A stretch of 64,000 nt of DNA from Albula goreensis (lineage: Eukaryota > Chordata > Actinopteri > Albuliformes > Albulidae). Position numbers and translations under genes: made by a program. The DNA is taken from positions 28,835,832 to 28,899,831 of the forward strand of contig CM040746.1 of assembly GCA_022829145.1 (NCBI GenBank), read 5' to 3'. The stretch's first letter is position 1; each line of letters opens with the position of its first letter. Under the pieces are notes generated by a model. It had not been told where the DNA came from. It saw nothing but the letters and a program-made list of their open reading frames with translations, and ran no database searches. Shown here in pieces: positions 20,225 through 32,649 of the stretch.

Positions 20225-21566
20225 TGGAACATCACAATGGGAATGAGGGGGGAATTGCCTGATTTGTCCACGTTTGTCCCAGGAGTATACTGGCAGTATA
20301 TGCATGTTTTTTTGAGGAGGAGATTGGGGAAAGAATGAGGATGGATCAATGCTGTTTGTTCCTCGGACTGCCTGAATGACATAGATGTGTCTCTGTGAGA
20401 GAAGGTTGCTAAGTGACCAGAGCCAACATGTGAAGGGGTCCAGGTGGGCAGGGTGAGGTGGTGCCGGGGTTGGATTGAGAGGTTTAGGCGGGGGGTGGGG
20501 TGGTCGAGTTGCTGTTGAATCTCTCCAGGGCAGTTGGTTGTGCTATCCGCTAGAGCTAGGAGGAGTTGTGATAATTTGGTGACAAAGCTAGGTTCAGATA
20601 GCCCTTTGGAAATATCCAGTCCATCAGTGGAAAGTGGTATGATGTATCCTGAGTTTATTTGCACTAAAAATGTAAAAATGGTCACATGGGCTGATGTAAT
20701 GGAACTGTTTCCTGTCCAGGGGGTGTAATTGTGCTACAAGCTGCTCTACAGATGAGGTCAGACAACCTTATACCTGAGGGGCACTCCAGGAATCAGAAAT
20801 GTTTTCTCCTTAAATTTCTGTATGATACCATGACAAAAAAAAATGGAGACAGCTGGAGGGCATGAGAAAAGAAAATGTCAGTGGAGGGTGGGCGAGGTGA
20901 AGGGAGAGGGACTGATGAGAGCTGCAGAAAACAACGGTGGTGACTGTGCTGCCCCCAAAACCGTGGAAATGGAGATGGATACGAGCGGAACACCATAACA
21001 ATATGAGAACACTAAGGTGTGCATGTGTTTGTGCTATATTACACGGATGGTGATTCTCAGACTGAAAAACACATGAATAGACATTGCCTCTGTTTCCCCA
21101 GGCTACAGCTTCTGTGGCCTGCCCCCTCCTCGCCCCATGAATCTCCATTTCTGCCATGGCCAAGCCTTGTTTATGGCTTCTCTTTTTTTCCTACTTTAGT
21201 GGAGCAGCAGGGGTTAGTTCAGGGTCAACCAGGAAATGCACTACGACTTGGAAAAAACAGTAACCGAATTGAACCAAAACCGCTGTTGGCTTGCTGTCAG
21301 TTTTCCTTGTGAATGATACGTTAATTTATAACTAAATGGACTCAACTTTTTCTAATGACATTAAATAGTATGTGATATTATGTCATTACACAATTGCCTA
21401 TTATATATCATATATCATTAAACAATAACACCAGAACCCAGGGACTATGAGTTTTATGTATTTTGACAAGTCATTTCATGCCATATTAATTGCCAGTTTT
21501 TTTCCCATTCATTTCAGCCAGTTTCAGCATTTTTTAATATTTTCTATATAACTCTGTAGAATTGTA

Positions 21567-21572
21567 AATAAA
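21567..21572 (+). terminator. Candidate polyadenylation signal of the GHSR-like gene
   Basis: AATAAA lies about 1.3 kb after the stop codon and is the nearest canonical hexamer found. Confidence 0.4.
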
Positions 21573-22164
21573 AGAATGTAATAGTGTCACCAGCAGTTAT
21601 TATTTCCTTAATCCTTTCACCTGTGATGGGAGCTTAATTGTTAACTTGTTTTATGACTATATGATATTGGTATGACACTTTTTCTTGAACATACGAGCAT
21701 ATCTTGATTTATACAAATGAAAAGCAGAACAATCTTGCTTGATGCTGGTGATTTTGAGTTACACTGTTTGGGAGGACAAAATTGAACTTTTTCCAGGATT
21801 TTTAAGGATTTAATCTGTTTCATTCAGATTCACAGGAGCAAAATGATGAAACTATTATGCACACAATTACACACAGATGGTTCTATTTTTCACAAATGGT
21901 TATTTTCCACCCTCCCTTATATTCCTCTTTCCCTATATCCCCATTTTGACTTGGTCTTATCAGCCCACCACAGTGACCCTCTCCCACTGGTGACTGAGAA
22001 GGTGGAAACCATAGACATGTGACATTTGACTCCTCTGATTCACATTATAGCTGGCCCTCAATTTTTTCCATCTTGCAAATGAGTCTCTAATTACATACTG
22101 CCATCAGAGGAGCACAATGTCCTCTCAAACTGGTTTTATGAGCTTGCAGACACTTGGCCACTTG

Positions 22165-22312
22165 GCTGGCCCATTGTTGTTTTGCCAGTCCAGACCTCCA
22201 GCTGTAGACAGTAATGGAGTGGCTGGGACTAGAACACCCAGTCACAGAGCTTACAGCTGCACCACAAACAGGCACCTTTACTGTGTGTGCCACCTAGAGA
22301 TCCCGTCAAATC
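22165..22312. repeat. Degenerate SINE-like repeat, copy 1
   Basis: This stretch matches 58745-58880 in order. It shares CAGTCC, GACCTCCAGC, GCTGGGACTAGAACACCCAGTC (GCTGAGACTAGCATACCCAGTC in the other copy), a CTTTACTG-like block and GCCACC. The GGGACTAGAAC part resembles a tRNA-type B box in reverse. The exact family is unknown. Confidence 0.5.
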
Positions 22313-24109
22313 CAGTCTTAAAGGAACACCTATTGGTTATTGTTTGTTAAATTCACTGTGTATGACGGTCAGTGCATGCAAATTGTTACAGACAGGTATG
22401 CATGAAGTAGTTCCTGACATTGCCTATCACATGGTATGACACTGGTCCATCAAATGACAGAGACCATGGAAAGGAAGGTTTCAGATGAATGAATGGAAGA
22501 CAGGTTTTGTATACTACAAAAGTACATTGTCTGTCAGTCACTCCACTGAAAGGTTAGTGACATTCAGAACAAGGTAGGAACAACACATAAGCAGTCAGAC
22601 CATGCTGAAGGTGTAGCATTGGTCAATAAAGTTTGATGTGGTTTGAGGAAGGAGGCAGACGTCTCCCCTCCATCCTCTCCCGAGCCAAGCTGTCCCTCTG
22701 GGCACCCTAGGGACTGATGACAGGGGGTTTGATTCAGGGGAACTCAGCAGGTCCCGGAGCCAGTAATTGCCCCTCTGTTTGACAATGTCACGATAACCAG
22801 TGTGCTGCGCGGTGAGAGAGCTGTTGCCATGGAGGAGCAGGTGGGCCCAGTCAAGTTCTCTCTGATTATGAGACACTTGTTTAAGGCCTTGTGACGCCTG
22901 GACGGTTAGAGATCACCCACATGCCTATCGATGCCCCCTGCTGTGCTTCAGGTGCAGATGGGCTTTATGTTCCCATGTCCTCACCTCTCACTCTTCTGTC
23001 TGTAAAGGCCTCTTCATTGAATAGGCACTTTTATTATTACATTTTAGGCAGAGTGGATTTGGTCAGGGATTAGGGATTGAGTTACTGTGTTTATTTTGAA
23101 ATACATTTTTGTTCTGTGAATGTGTGCTTTCCATAGAGAAACGTCGGAAAAGTGAAGAATAATGCCATATATATAGAACATGTTTTTAACAAATGAGTTT
23201 CAACAAGCTGTTATTTTCAAGTGAATATCCTATTTTCCTATTGTCATTTATATGGTCATACCTGTTAGTTCAACATAATGTTGAATCATTTAACATGTGA
23301 CTTGGACACAATGTTAAATATCATATCAAATATCAGATCGTACCAACAATTTTCTCCACATGCTTGTTTTTTAATGCAACTGATTATTTCAAGTGGAGAA
23401 TTTCAGATGGATTTTACCTGTTTTGTCCAGAAAATGTGGATTGGTATAAACAGTGACTTCTGTTATCGGTTTTTCTGGTCCACTGTTTTTGATACATCCA
23501 CACAGTGTTACACAACTGAGATGACTGAAATTACCTGCCACAGATTTTTAATCTGCAAAGGTTCGCTCATTTGAGGCAAACTTGTCTTCTAGATGATGGG
23601 ATATCTTTGGGGTCTAAAAACCCTTATTTAAGCATTATCAGTACTCTTTCTAAGTCTATTATAAACTAATTATTGAGATTCTAGCTCCTCACTTATTTTT
23701 GACTGGTAAAATTGCTTGGTTACTGGCATTCAAAGTCCACAAGGTTTCTTCTGCCAATAAAATGAGCATCTGAGTTAAACCTTCACATTTTGGTTAACTG
23801 AATGGGTTTTGGTTTGGTGGGTGGGTTGCAACAGGCTCTCTTTACAAATCTGGTAATAGCTAATTGTCTGAAGATTATTTAGTGTTTACAATGATTTGAT
23901 GTGAGCAAATACACACTGTACCAACACCAACAAAATGAAACCAAAAACATCCCTTTAAGTGCTATCTTTCTCTGTTCTATTCTATGCAATTGATAAGATA
24001 AATTGATGAAATTTCAATAGCAGCCAGGAAAAGGGGTGTGGTGATGTGTGTCACAATTTGATATAAAAAAAAACCCATGCTAAAGTTGAGGCTGAAGCAT
24101 TTTACATAT

Positions 24110-24112
<3 letters not shown>

Positions 24113-24155
<43 letters not shown>
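24113..24155. repeat. (AT)n microsatellite
   Basis: A 43-nt alternating AT run, followed by a second shorter run near 24180-24194. Confidence 0.9.
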
Positions 24156-24157
<2 letters not shown>

Positions 24158-24975
24158 GTAAATTGAAAATTAGATTATATGTATATATATATATTCATTT
24201 TGGTCATACATTTCAGAATACTGTGCTAATGGAAAGACTGAACTGTAACGATGAACACTCTTTTATATATATAACGCATATAATTACTTTTGCAATTTGA
24301 AATTAGCAACAGCAACACCATAGACATTTTAAAGAAGAATATAAATGTATTTTTATTTAAAATGTAATTTTATTCAATATAGATAGCATAGATTATTGAT
24401 TATTATCTAAAATTATATCAGTCTCTAATGACTTTGTATGAAAATCATATGAATTCAACTTGTAGACCCTACTTTACAAATGGTGGATCTGTACTTTTTA
24501 CTTTTAAACCAAAGAATCGTATACATTTAGCCATACTACTGTATGCTACTAACTGACTTATTGTTTTAAACACTGTGGTCTCCTCCACCCTTTCCTTTCC
24601 TGGTGACACAATTCCAATTTCCTCATCTTTATTTGTGTGTGCCACTTGTGACTAACCTAATTTTTTACAGTTTGCTGCCATCTGTTGGAAATTTTGACCA
24701 GTAAAGTTGTCCATTGAAGAGGCTCAGAAGAAAACACTGCCTTTGGATCACATGTTGTCACAATGCCTGCCTTCTTACAGTCACTCTCCTTTAATTTTGG
24801 AAAAACTTGACTGATCGCACACTCATCTGCAGTGAAGATATGGCTTAATCTTGTGATCACAAAGTTAATCTGATTTGCCTGACACAGAATCCATAGCCTC
24901 GCATTCCATTGTTGAACACTGATAGCATTCATGGTATTATGCACACAGCTGTGGCATGTCGCTGGTACCTGGTAA

Positions 24976-25200
24976 ACTCCCTCTTTCTCCTTCCTTCTCT
25001 CCTGCCTCCTCCTTGCTCCTCCTCTCGCTGTTTTGCTCTCTCCTTGCCCCCTCTGTATTTTTTCCCTCTCTGGCATCTTACTTTTCCTTCATATTTAGGT
25101 CATTTCCTTTTCATTCCCTCTTTTCTCCTTTATTTCTATTGTTTTTTCCCCAAACTGCAATTTCCCCTGACCTCCTCCTCAATACCACCCTTTCTCTACT
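24976..25200 (+). repeat. Polypyrimidine tract
   Basis: About 225 nt of mostly C and T on the + strand, with repeated CTCC and TTCC words and few purines. It yields open frames on both strands by composition alone. Confidence 0.75.
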
Positions 25201-26259
25201 TAAATAGATTTGGATCTGGCAGTAGGGCAAGTACATTCTTGCTTTTCAGCACAACCTGGTGAGTGTAAACACTCACCTCCATGCATAATGTGAAATCTTT
25301 GTAGTGCTTGAAAGGTCATTGGAGCCTAGTTGACTCCTGAGCCTTGTTTCTGTTCCTATTGCTTCTCAGCCTCTCCTCCTTTCAGCAGTTACTTTTTCAC
25401 AATTTTGAAAACCTTTCCAGTATTCTGTGCTTGATGTCCCTTCCTCTTTCCTACCATTACAGTCAATGTCTTTGAATAGCACTTCTCAGAACCATCGAAA
25501 CAGCAGTTTTAGAGGAGTTAAAGATCATATTTGTCTGTCCATATTTTAGTGTAAATAACATATAAAATAATTATATGAAGTACAATCAACTGATAAACTC
25601 TTTTTACTAACCCTCACTGAATTAAAATTCAGTATCCTCTAAATATCGTATTAGTGCCCTTGAAGCTCTTATAGTTAGGCTTTGTGACTCTTGGTCTCTG
25701 GCTTTGTTGGGTACAGTAGAACTGTATAATCATCCTGTATTTCTTGGTTTCCTTCAAAATATACTTAATAATTTATTCACCATTCTAAACGTAGTAGGCA
25801 CTGAGTAGGAAAAAAGAATAAGAATATAAAAGCATATTTGAGCAATTAATTACTGATTGTTAGTAACAGAGCTTGGCTTACTAATTTCACATCACACGAT
25901 CGAGCTATTCACTGTGTACAGACAAAATGGCATTAAAGGTAAAACTGTTTCAGTGTAAATAAAATATAGGAAACGTTGATTCTAGTGCCTTTGTTTTATC
26001 GTTTTTGTAGGATCACGTCCTGTAAGTGCCTTGCACAAAGCGCTTCACTGCCCATTGTGCAAATCGGAAAACACAACACTGAAAAGTAAAGGGCGGAGTG
26101 GTTCCTTCAATAATATGGGCAAGACCAGAAACGGCTGATGCGAGCGACATCAAGGAGGGACAAAAGCACATATTAAAAACGGGTATGTGGGCGAATACCT
26201 GAAGTGAAAGACGTGTCACTTCAGCAGTTCGGTTTAGACACATTAAGCTTTCGTTTACC

Positions 26260-26937
26260 GTGATAAATGTTTAGGCTATAGGGTAGTTTCAGACGTATCC
26301 TGTCCAGAACCAGATTCTTTTTCAACTTCAGCGAGGAAATCATTTTTTACATGTAACAGAATATTATGCAGGAATTCCCACTTATAGATGACCTCGCGTT
26401 CTTCATCCACAATCACATGTGCATTTTGCACACGTGTTGATTAAGCACTAAAGTTTGTGGCATTTTCACCGGTAAGGCGTGGAGTGTTGTGTGACATCGC
26501 ACCTTGGCCTTCTGATACGGGCTATGTATGACAGAAACTGGAATCTAACTTAGCATTTTTTATCACGTGTGCGTGATTTAACGTTACCTTTGTGTCCAGA
26601 TATGTAGTTATCAAACATGTTGAACGGAGGTACCGAAACTTCCTTGACTGAGAACACGCCATAGTGCAATATCAATCAAACTGACGTCGATTGTGAGCTG
26701 GGACCTTTTTCAGTTTTGGGAGTGCCTTTTCGAAGAGGTACGGTAAACCAGCTTACTGTAGAATGAAAAGCAATTCTAAGGTTTTCTTTCGAAACTTGTG
26801 GATAGGTGGAACAAGTATGAATAGAAGGGAAGACAACGAGAAAAGACTTGGCGAGTACCTGTAGGATACATGAAAGACATTCGCCTCGTCTACTTGCTTT
26901 CATAACAAACAACGACGTACCACATTTGCTAGCTAAA
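26260..26937 (+). promoter_or_regulatory. pld2: Candidate distal promoter and untranslated first exon of pld2
   Basis: CpG content rises here compared with the flanks. The stretch ends at an excellent donor, CTAAA|GTAAGTAT, at 26938. The pld2 ATG exon opens with an acceptor at 32441, four bases before the ATG, so an upstream untranslated exon must exist. No coding gene lies between. TAGCTAAC-type motifs at 27220-27260 recur near the ppp1r35 and mink1 starts. The transcription start and the link to pld2 are inferred. Confidence 0.35.
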
Positions 26938-27299
26938 GTAAGTATCTGCATTTAATTACAGCGGTTTTCTCCCCATACTCTTGTATTGTACTGGAAGAAC
27001 TGCTGTGATGATTTTGTATAATTCGTCAACGTTCTACAATCATCTAAAGCAGGCACGGCTGTATCACTGAATGTCAGACCTTAAACTTTTTGTATAGCCC
27101 TTCCCTTTTGAAATGAAATCTCTCCGAGGCAATGAAAATTCGCTGCAAGGATGGGTGGAGTGAAATAGTCATACTCGGTCAGACGGAGGCACGGAGGCTG
27201 TAGACCTGGAGGAATGCGGCTAGCTAACTGGGTTGAAAGCTTATCTTGCTAGCTAGCCCACTAACTCAAAACTTTCCGTGCAGTTGGAGTCATCTTAAC

Positions 27300-29600
27300 T
27301 TTCAAATTTAGTCGGTTTTACCATGTTCATAGCCCACTGACTGGCAACAACCATGGTTGCAGCTGCTTGCTGCAAGCCAAGATTACACAAGTTGAAAGTT
27401 ATAATTAGGTATAGTTCGTTTAGGTATACTTCGTAAGTTGAACTGAAGTATGGTATTGCGTTACATGTTCAGTTTTACGTCAATGCACAGATGTGTGTAT
27501 ATATCTTTTATTGTATGTGGAAGATAATATCCAGCTGTTTCAGAAAGCAGCAGAGTTTGGCCTGTGAACTACACACTGGCGCTACGTTTCAGGATATAAA
27601 TTTAAAACAACATTAAAATAGACGAGAACACAGAATACATTAATTATACATATGCTATTGCGCGTATTGTCACACGTTTGAAGCTCTTGATGTTTTTGTC
27701 ATACTGATTTCAGAACAGAATTAATATATTTTACTACGTAGGTGATAGACTATTTGACAAAATCCAGTTTCTGTGTAGTAAACGACATGAAACTAGTTAG
27801 TCATTTATCAATGGCGTTAGTTTTCTTACATTACAACGTGTGAAATGCTAATCGTTGACTGTGAGGAATAAGTTGTAACTTGCACAGCGAAGATAGCACG
27901 TATTACTTTCATATGGATGGTTTAATAAAAAAAACTTGAGCGTCTAGCTCTGGCTGTCGGGGTAATGTTGCACCTGGAGCCAGGTAGCCATGACAGTGTG
28001 GACACAGCCAGTCACCTCCCCTCCCCCTGTTACCCACATACAGACTTTCTGATACCATCCGGGCTGCACACCTTATGTATAAGGTTGCCATGCTGAATAG
28101 GTTATATTACTGTTTGGAAACTGTATGTAAAATCAGATGGATCTGACCATAGACGTTATCAAAACAGCCTATAGTACTAATTACACCAGCTACAAAAGTA
28201 ATAATGTAGATTAAATGAACGGTGCCAATTCCAGCAAAGCACAGATTTTAAATCAACTCCCCACACCAGTGCCCGAGGTTTTTTTTTTTTTTTTTTTTTT
28301 TACTCCGTGGGTTCTCATGAGCTGCTGGCAAAACACACAATAAATGTTATGTGAAAGTAAGTATTGTCATTACCTTTTAATTCAGCATAACATATTTCCA
28401 AAGAAGAGTTCTTTCCAAATTCACTGTGCAAATGGGCAATCAGAACAATCAATAACCATAAATTCTCAAAGCCTCAATTAAGTATTCCATAAGTGTGTTT
28501 GCAGTGTAGTGATCCAAAATGCATCATAAATTGTCCACACAGGAAAATACATATAGAGAAAACTTTTTCTCTGCATGTGATTTCCATTCTGGACATTTTC
28601 TGTGTTTTCAGTAATGCATAATATCTTTAATAGTATATTGTAGAGGTAAAGCAGGAAGGGTCCAGTTCAGGGCTACTAAATACATATATGCTGAAACTGC
28701 TCTGAGCACATGCACACACAAATCACAGAAACAAGTCTGTTTATTTAGTTGCTAATTTGGGAATAGGTTACAGAAGTCAGGGAGTTTGAAGGGATACAGT
28801 TTTTGTTCTTAAATTAAGTCCAGCAATGACAGCTCTTGCATTGAGAGTTTGATCTTTATTGCATGGATTTTTCCTTTGCCTTCATTCCATCCATTTCTCT
28901 GACCTTACAGGTTATGTTTTGTTTTTCTGTAATTTAAAATTGTATTGCAGTTTATTTGTGGGTTTCATTAAATAGAGCACTGCCAAAGACGGATTACTAA
29001 TGCCCCTTGTGTGATACTGTAATAACAGCAATGCACATTAATACAAGCATTTGTGCTGTGAAAGGGAAACTCTGAGTGCTGTCTCTGTCTTCCTGCTCTC
29101 AGTGCAGCATGGATATCCTTGTACACCCCAATTTGAATGTAGTTTTCCTGCTCCTCTCCTCCCCCCTCCCATGGCACTGCTTTTCCTCTCACCCTCTGAT
29201 GTTTCAGGGCAATCAGTGAGAAGTCATTTCAGCACAGATTTAAAGGACATTCTTTTCTGACCCTTTGTCCATGCATGATAAATGAGGGTCACAGCAAAAT
29301 AAGAAAAGTATTTATAAAAATATTTATTTACAGTAATACCTTTAAGGGAGAGAGACAGAGATTAAAAAGAGGTGTGAAGCCAAACATTTGACCATTAAGG
29401 GAGTGAGACTGTTTACTAAACCAAAATAAGGAATTGAGCCAACATACAGTATAATAATCATCATCATAATCATAATAATCACCAATATCTCTCATAATAT
29501 CACCCTATCTCTTAGTGACATAAAAAAATATTTATAGTTCCTGATATTTATACCACTTCTGTCCAAATCCGTAGTCTAGACTATTGCAGTTGACTTTTAT
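27300..29600. other. Non-coding stretch upstream of pld2
   Basis: A/T-rich sequence with no supported gene. A 23-nt T run lies at 28279-28301. A short AT-rich cluster of ATAATCATCATCATAATC type occurs near 29450. Confidence 0.5.
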
Positions 29601-29610
29601 CAGGCAATCT

Positions 29611-29960
29611 AACCACAGTGTTAAGAAATTACAGCTTGTGTAGAGCTCTTTCTCTTACATTGATAATCAGAACAAAGGAGGAAATTCGTATTACCCTCAT
29701 ACTGCAATTTCTCCACTGGTTGCCTGTACCTTTTAAAATTTCTTTAAAAAGTAATTTCTTTTTATGGTGTTACATAACTGAACACCAAACCACACGCTAT
29801 TTAACTTAGGTTAGGACATTACCCTCACATCCTCGGAGGCTGGTCTGATTTTTGTGCCGAAAGTTAAAAGTTCCCTTTATTTCAAAACCCTCTGGTTCTG
29901 GAAATTTTTTGTACAAAATATTTTTCACCCTCATTTACGGTCTTCATACTCCCGTTTTCA
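29611..29960 (+). mobile_element. Decayed LINE 3' end (non-LTR retrotransposon ORF2 tail)
   Basis: The + strand translates to FLHWLPVPFKI, then, after a frame change, SSEAGLIFVPKVK. This pair of motifs (LHWLPV-fRI ... SS-tGLL-VPrvr) is typical of the C-terminal tail of CR1/L2-type LINE ORF2 proteins. Frameshifts and stops show that it is dead. Confidence 0.6.
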
Positions 29961-30458
29961 AATAGCTTTTCAGTCACAATAGTGGACAATAGTCGAAGTA
30001 GTTGAGAAGTGGATCTAGACTAGGATAGGTTGAATGGGAGAGCTCTTGCTTGCATGCAAATAAATGGGCATGAATCTAGCAGGATGGCCCACTATCTAGG
30101 GATGCTACAGTGAGGAAAAATTTCCCCACTAGTTAGTAAACTCATGACAACACCGATATTAGCGATTATACCGGACATTTTACAAGAAAATATGCGTAAG
30201 AAATGCTCAATATCTGTAGAGCGCTTACTTTGATCTTTTACGTTAGATCTTTAGGATCTTCCCCTTACTTTGAACAAAATGAATGCTTGTAAGGTTGGTT
30301 TATTATTATTTTTTTCATGAAAAACACAACTAAAACAGCGCAATGGCAACCTTGCTTATCTTAAACACAGAAATAGAACTTTTACTAACAAAACAAATAA
30401 TACGGATGATGGCTTGGCCGATATATGTACCATCTTGTCGTCAACTCGCGTTACTCCC

Positions 30459-30468
30459 GTCACGTGAC
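30459..30468. promoter_or_regulatory. Palindromic E-box GTCACGTGAC
   Basis: A perfect 10-bp palindrome of the USF/TFEB (CLEAR) type in a local CpG patch. A TATATAA lies at 30604-30610 followed by a GGGGGCGG box, 1.8 kb before the pld2 ATG exon. It could be an alternative pld2 promoter, or part of an unrecognised repeat. Confidence 0.4.
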
Positions 30469-31510
30469 GCCATAAGTGAAATCGGACTCCTGCCCCTCTG
30501 TGCTGTGACTCGTCCGACTAAATATTTTTAAAAATTAGAGTTATTTTATTTGATGAATGTGGGCGCTAATACGCGAAAATGAACTAAATGGGTTATTTTT
30601 TGCTATATAAACAAAAGCAAAACGACGGTGGGGGCGGTGGCCAAGTCACCAAGTAATGTAATCGGTATATGCCTTTACACCGTGTAACACCGACTACAGC
30701 CGCAAACCTACCACCCTCTGAGGTAGTGACGAGTAAAGGGGGACACTGCTTTATGAAGCTTAGCCACTTGAGGAAAGGAGATGACTACTACCCTGGCATC
30801 ACTTAATGCTCCATGAACTTTTGAATATGTAATTCCAGAGATGGGCTTTGCTGTCAATCCAAATGTGTGTTCTGACGAATTATGATCTTATATAGGTGGG
30901 CAATCCAATTTGAGGTGGTGACTTAAACTGACTCTACCACTGGCGTACTGCACAACAATCTGCACAATTTTACAGAATCAGTACAATGTCAGAATCTCCC
31001 AAACTGTAGCCTATCTTTCAGGCACTCAAGAGAGAGAGAGCACCTGAGGGTACAGACTGTTTGAATGTACAGTGTCATTTCTTATAGAAATTGTGGACTG
31101 ATGTTTCTCTTTGCAAAATTCAGCTTTTCTTTTATTATGATTGATTATGACAACAGAAAGCAAAAGCTTTCTAGCAAATAGGTCCCTTGGTGCCCACTCT
31201 ACCTAGTCATGACAAATTATTATCTCAGGTGTTTAGATTAGGAAAGAAGGTTTTCAGGATGAAAGTACTTGGGGCACCTGCAATCACTGTGTTTGTTAAT
31301 ATTTTGTACCTATAACATATTTGTGATATGTAAAGCAAAACCACAAAACTGTGGTACTGGATCCAAACACCTTTCTTCCAATAAAAAACTTTTGTTTTGC
31401 ATGGACATAAACTTGACTATTTATATTTATGTAAGAAACAAAATTCTGTTATTTTAACTTAACCCTTTAGGTGAAAATGGCTATAAGAAAGAGAAATATC
31501 TGATTTTCAG

Positions 31511-31542
31511 TAGGTGTGTCCAAACATTTGGCTGGTGCTGTA
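31511..31542. mobile_element. Terminal fragment resembling a fish Tc1/mariner repeat
   Basis: AGGTGTGTCCAAACATTTGG followed by CTGGTGCTGTA closely matches the widespread teleost repeat end GTGTCCAAACTTTTGACTGG. The matching opposite end was not found, so it is probably a solo remnant. Confidence 0.5.
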
Positions 31543-32305
31543 GATCTTGTAGGAACACACACATGAAAGGTTAAGGGAACTACCAAGGTTAGGGAGATTT
31601 TTCACTTGTCAGAAACACTCAGAGTCATAACTTTAAGGAAAGACTGTATATATTCAAAACATTTGGTTAAGATTTTGAACATTCCAGAAATGTTTTGCTA
31701 CATAAAATATTTTGCAAACAGGAAAAACTGGTATTAATCTAACCACATAGAATGGTGAGCTGTTAAAGCGATGTTGGTGCTTTAGGAGATTGATTTTATT
31801 TGGGAGTGTCAAAGTGGAACCTGCAGGCATAATTTCTGTTTAGTAACTCAAGAAATTAAGCTAAGTACACTTTAAAAGTGGCATCAGATAATTGGGTTAC
31901 TTGTTTTAGACAGGTACAAATTATTTCTCTATAATTGAGCAATCTTTATGTGTATTAAAATAATAAATGTGGCCAGATAATTACCATATTTCACTCTAAA
32001 ATGACTCAGGCCGAATGTATTTGTAGATAATACTTGTGTGCACGTGTGATTGTGTGCACCAGTATTTATGGCATTCCTTACTACTACAGTAACAACTTTT
32101 GAGAACCATTTTAACTAATTCTGACACTTCTGTTTGTTATGGAAAGAGAAATGCCACACAGTTGGAATTTACAGCCTGTGCTTTATTAAGAGTTTCCTGG
32201 GGAAGCTGTCACTGTCTGGTAGTTATTTTATTATTTGGCCCTTGAAAATGAATTGTAACTGATAACAGTGGCAGAAGAATCTATAAATGTTATAAATGAA
32301 GCTTA

Positions 32306-32430
32306 TGCGTATGTGTGTGTACACATTTGTATGTTTATGCATCTGTGTGAGTGTGTGTATGTGCACAAGTGTATGTGTGTGCATGTGTATGTATGTGCGC
32401 ATCTGTGTGCTGATATGTGTGCTCATGTGT
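32306..32430 (+). repeat. TG/TATG-rich tract before the pld2 start exon
   Basis: About 125 nt rich in TGTG and TGTATG run up to the acceptor at 32441 (TTTCTGCTCCAG). The sequence is degenerate rather than a pure microsatellite. Confidence 0.7.
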
Positions 32431-32445
32431 TTCTGCTCCAGCACC

Positions 32446-32612
32446 ATGGCATCTCCGGAGGAAGGCGAGATGGAAATGACCCGGGTTGCAGGCCTGATGA
32501 GGAGGCTCCACTCCCGTGATGATAGCCCCCTGTCCCAGGATGAGCTGGACTGTCTCAAACAGAACAGTGGTGAGACTCACAACATGGAGGATACAGTGAT
32601 TTGGAGCAATCA

Positions 32613-32649
<37 letters not shown>

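Larger units (their letters stand above)
20225..26000. other. Intergenic region after the GHSR-like receptor
   Basis: No gene is supported. The likely receptor 3' UTR runs to an AATAAA at 21567-21572. A 43-nt AT repeat lies at 24113-24155. A strongly C/T-rich strand covers about 24976-25200. A reverse-strand open frame over 22595-22876 has no ATG and no recognisable motif. A SINE-like piece is listed separately. Confidence 0.5.

Noticed and set aside
22595-22876. 93-codon reverse open frame of fairly protein-like composition (contains YWLRDLL)
   Set aside because: It lacks an ATG and clear splice sites, and no motif was recognised. A conserved non-coding element is as likely. A BLAST hit to a fish peptide precursor would change this.
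24657-25076. 139-codon reverse-strand open frame
   Set aside because: Its first part is the Arg/Glu/Lys-rich complement of the polypyrimidine tract and the rest matches no family I know. No splice or start context supports it.
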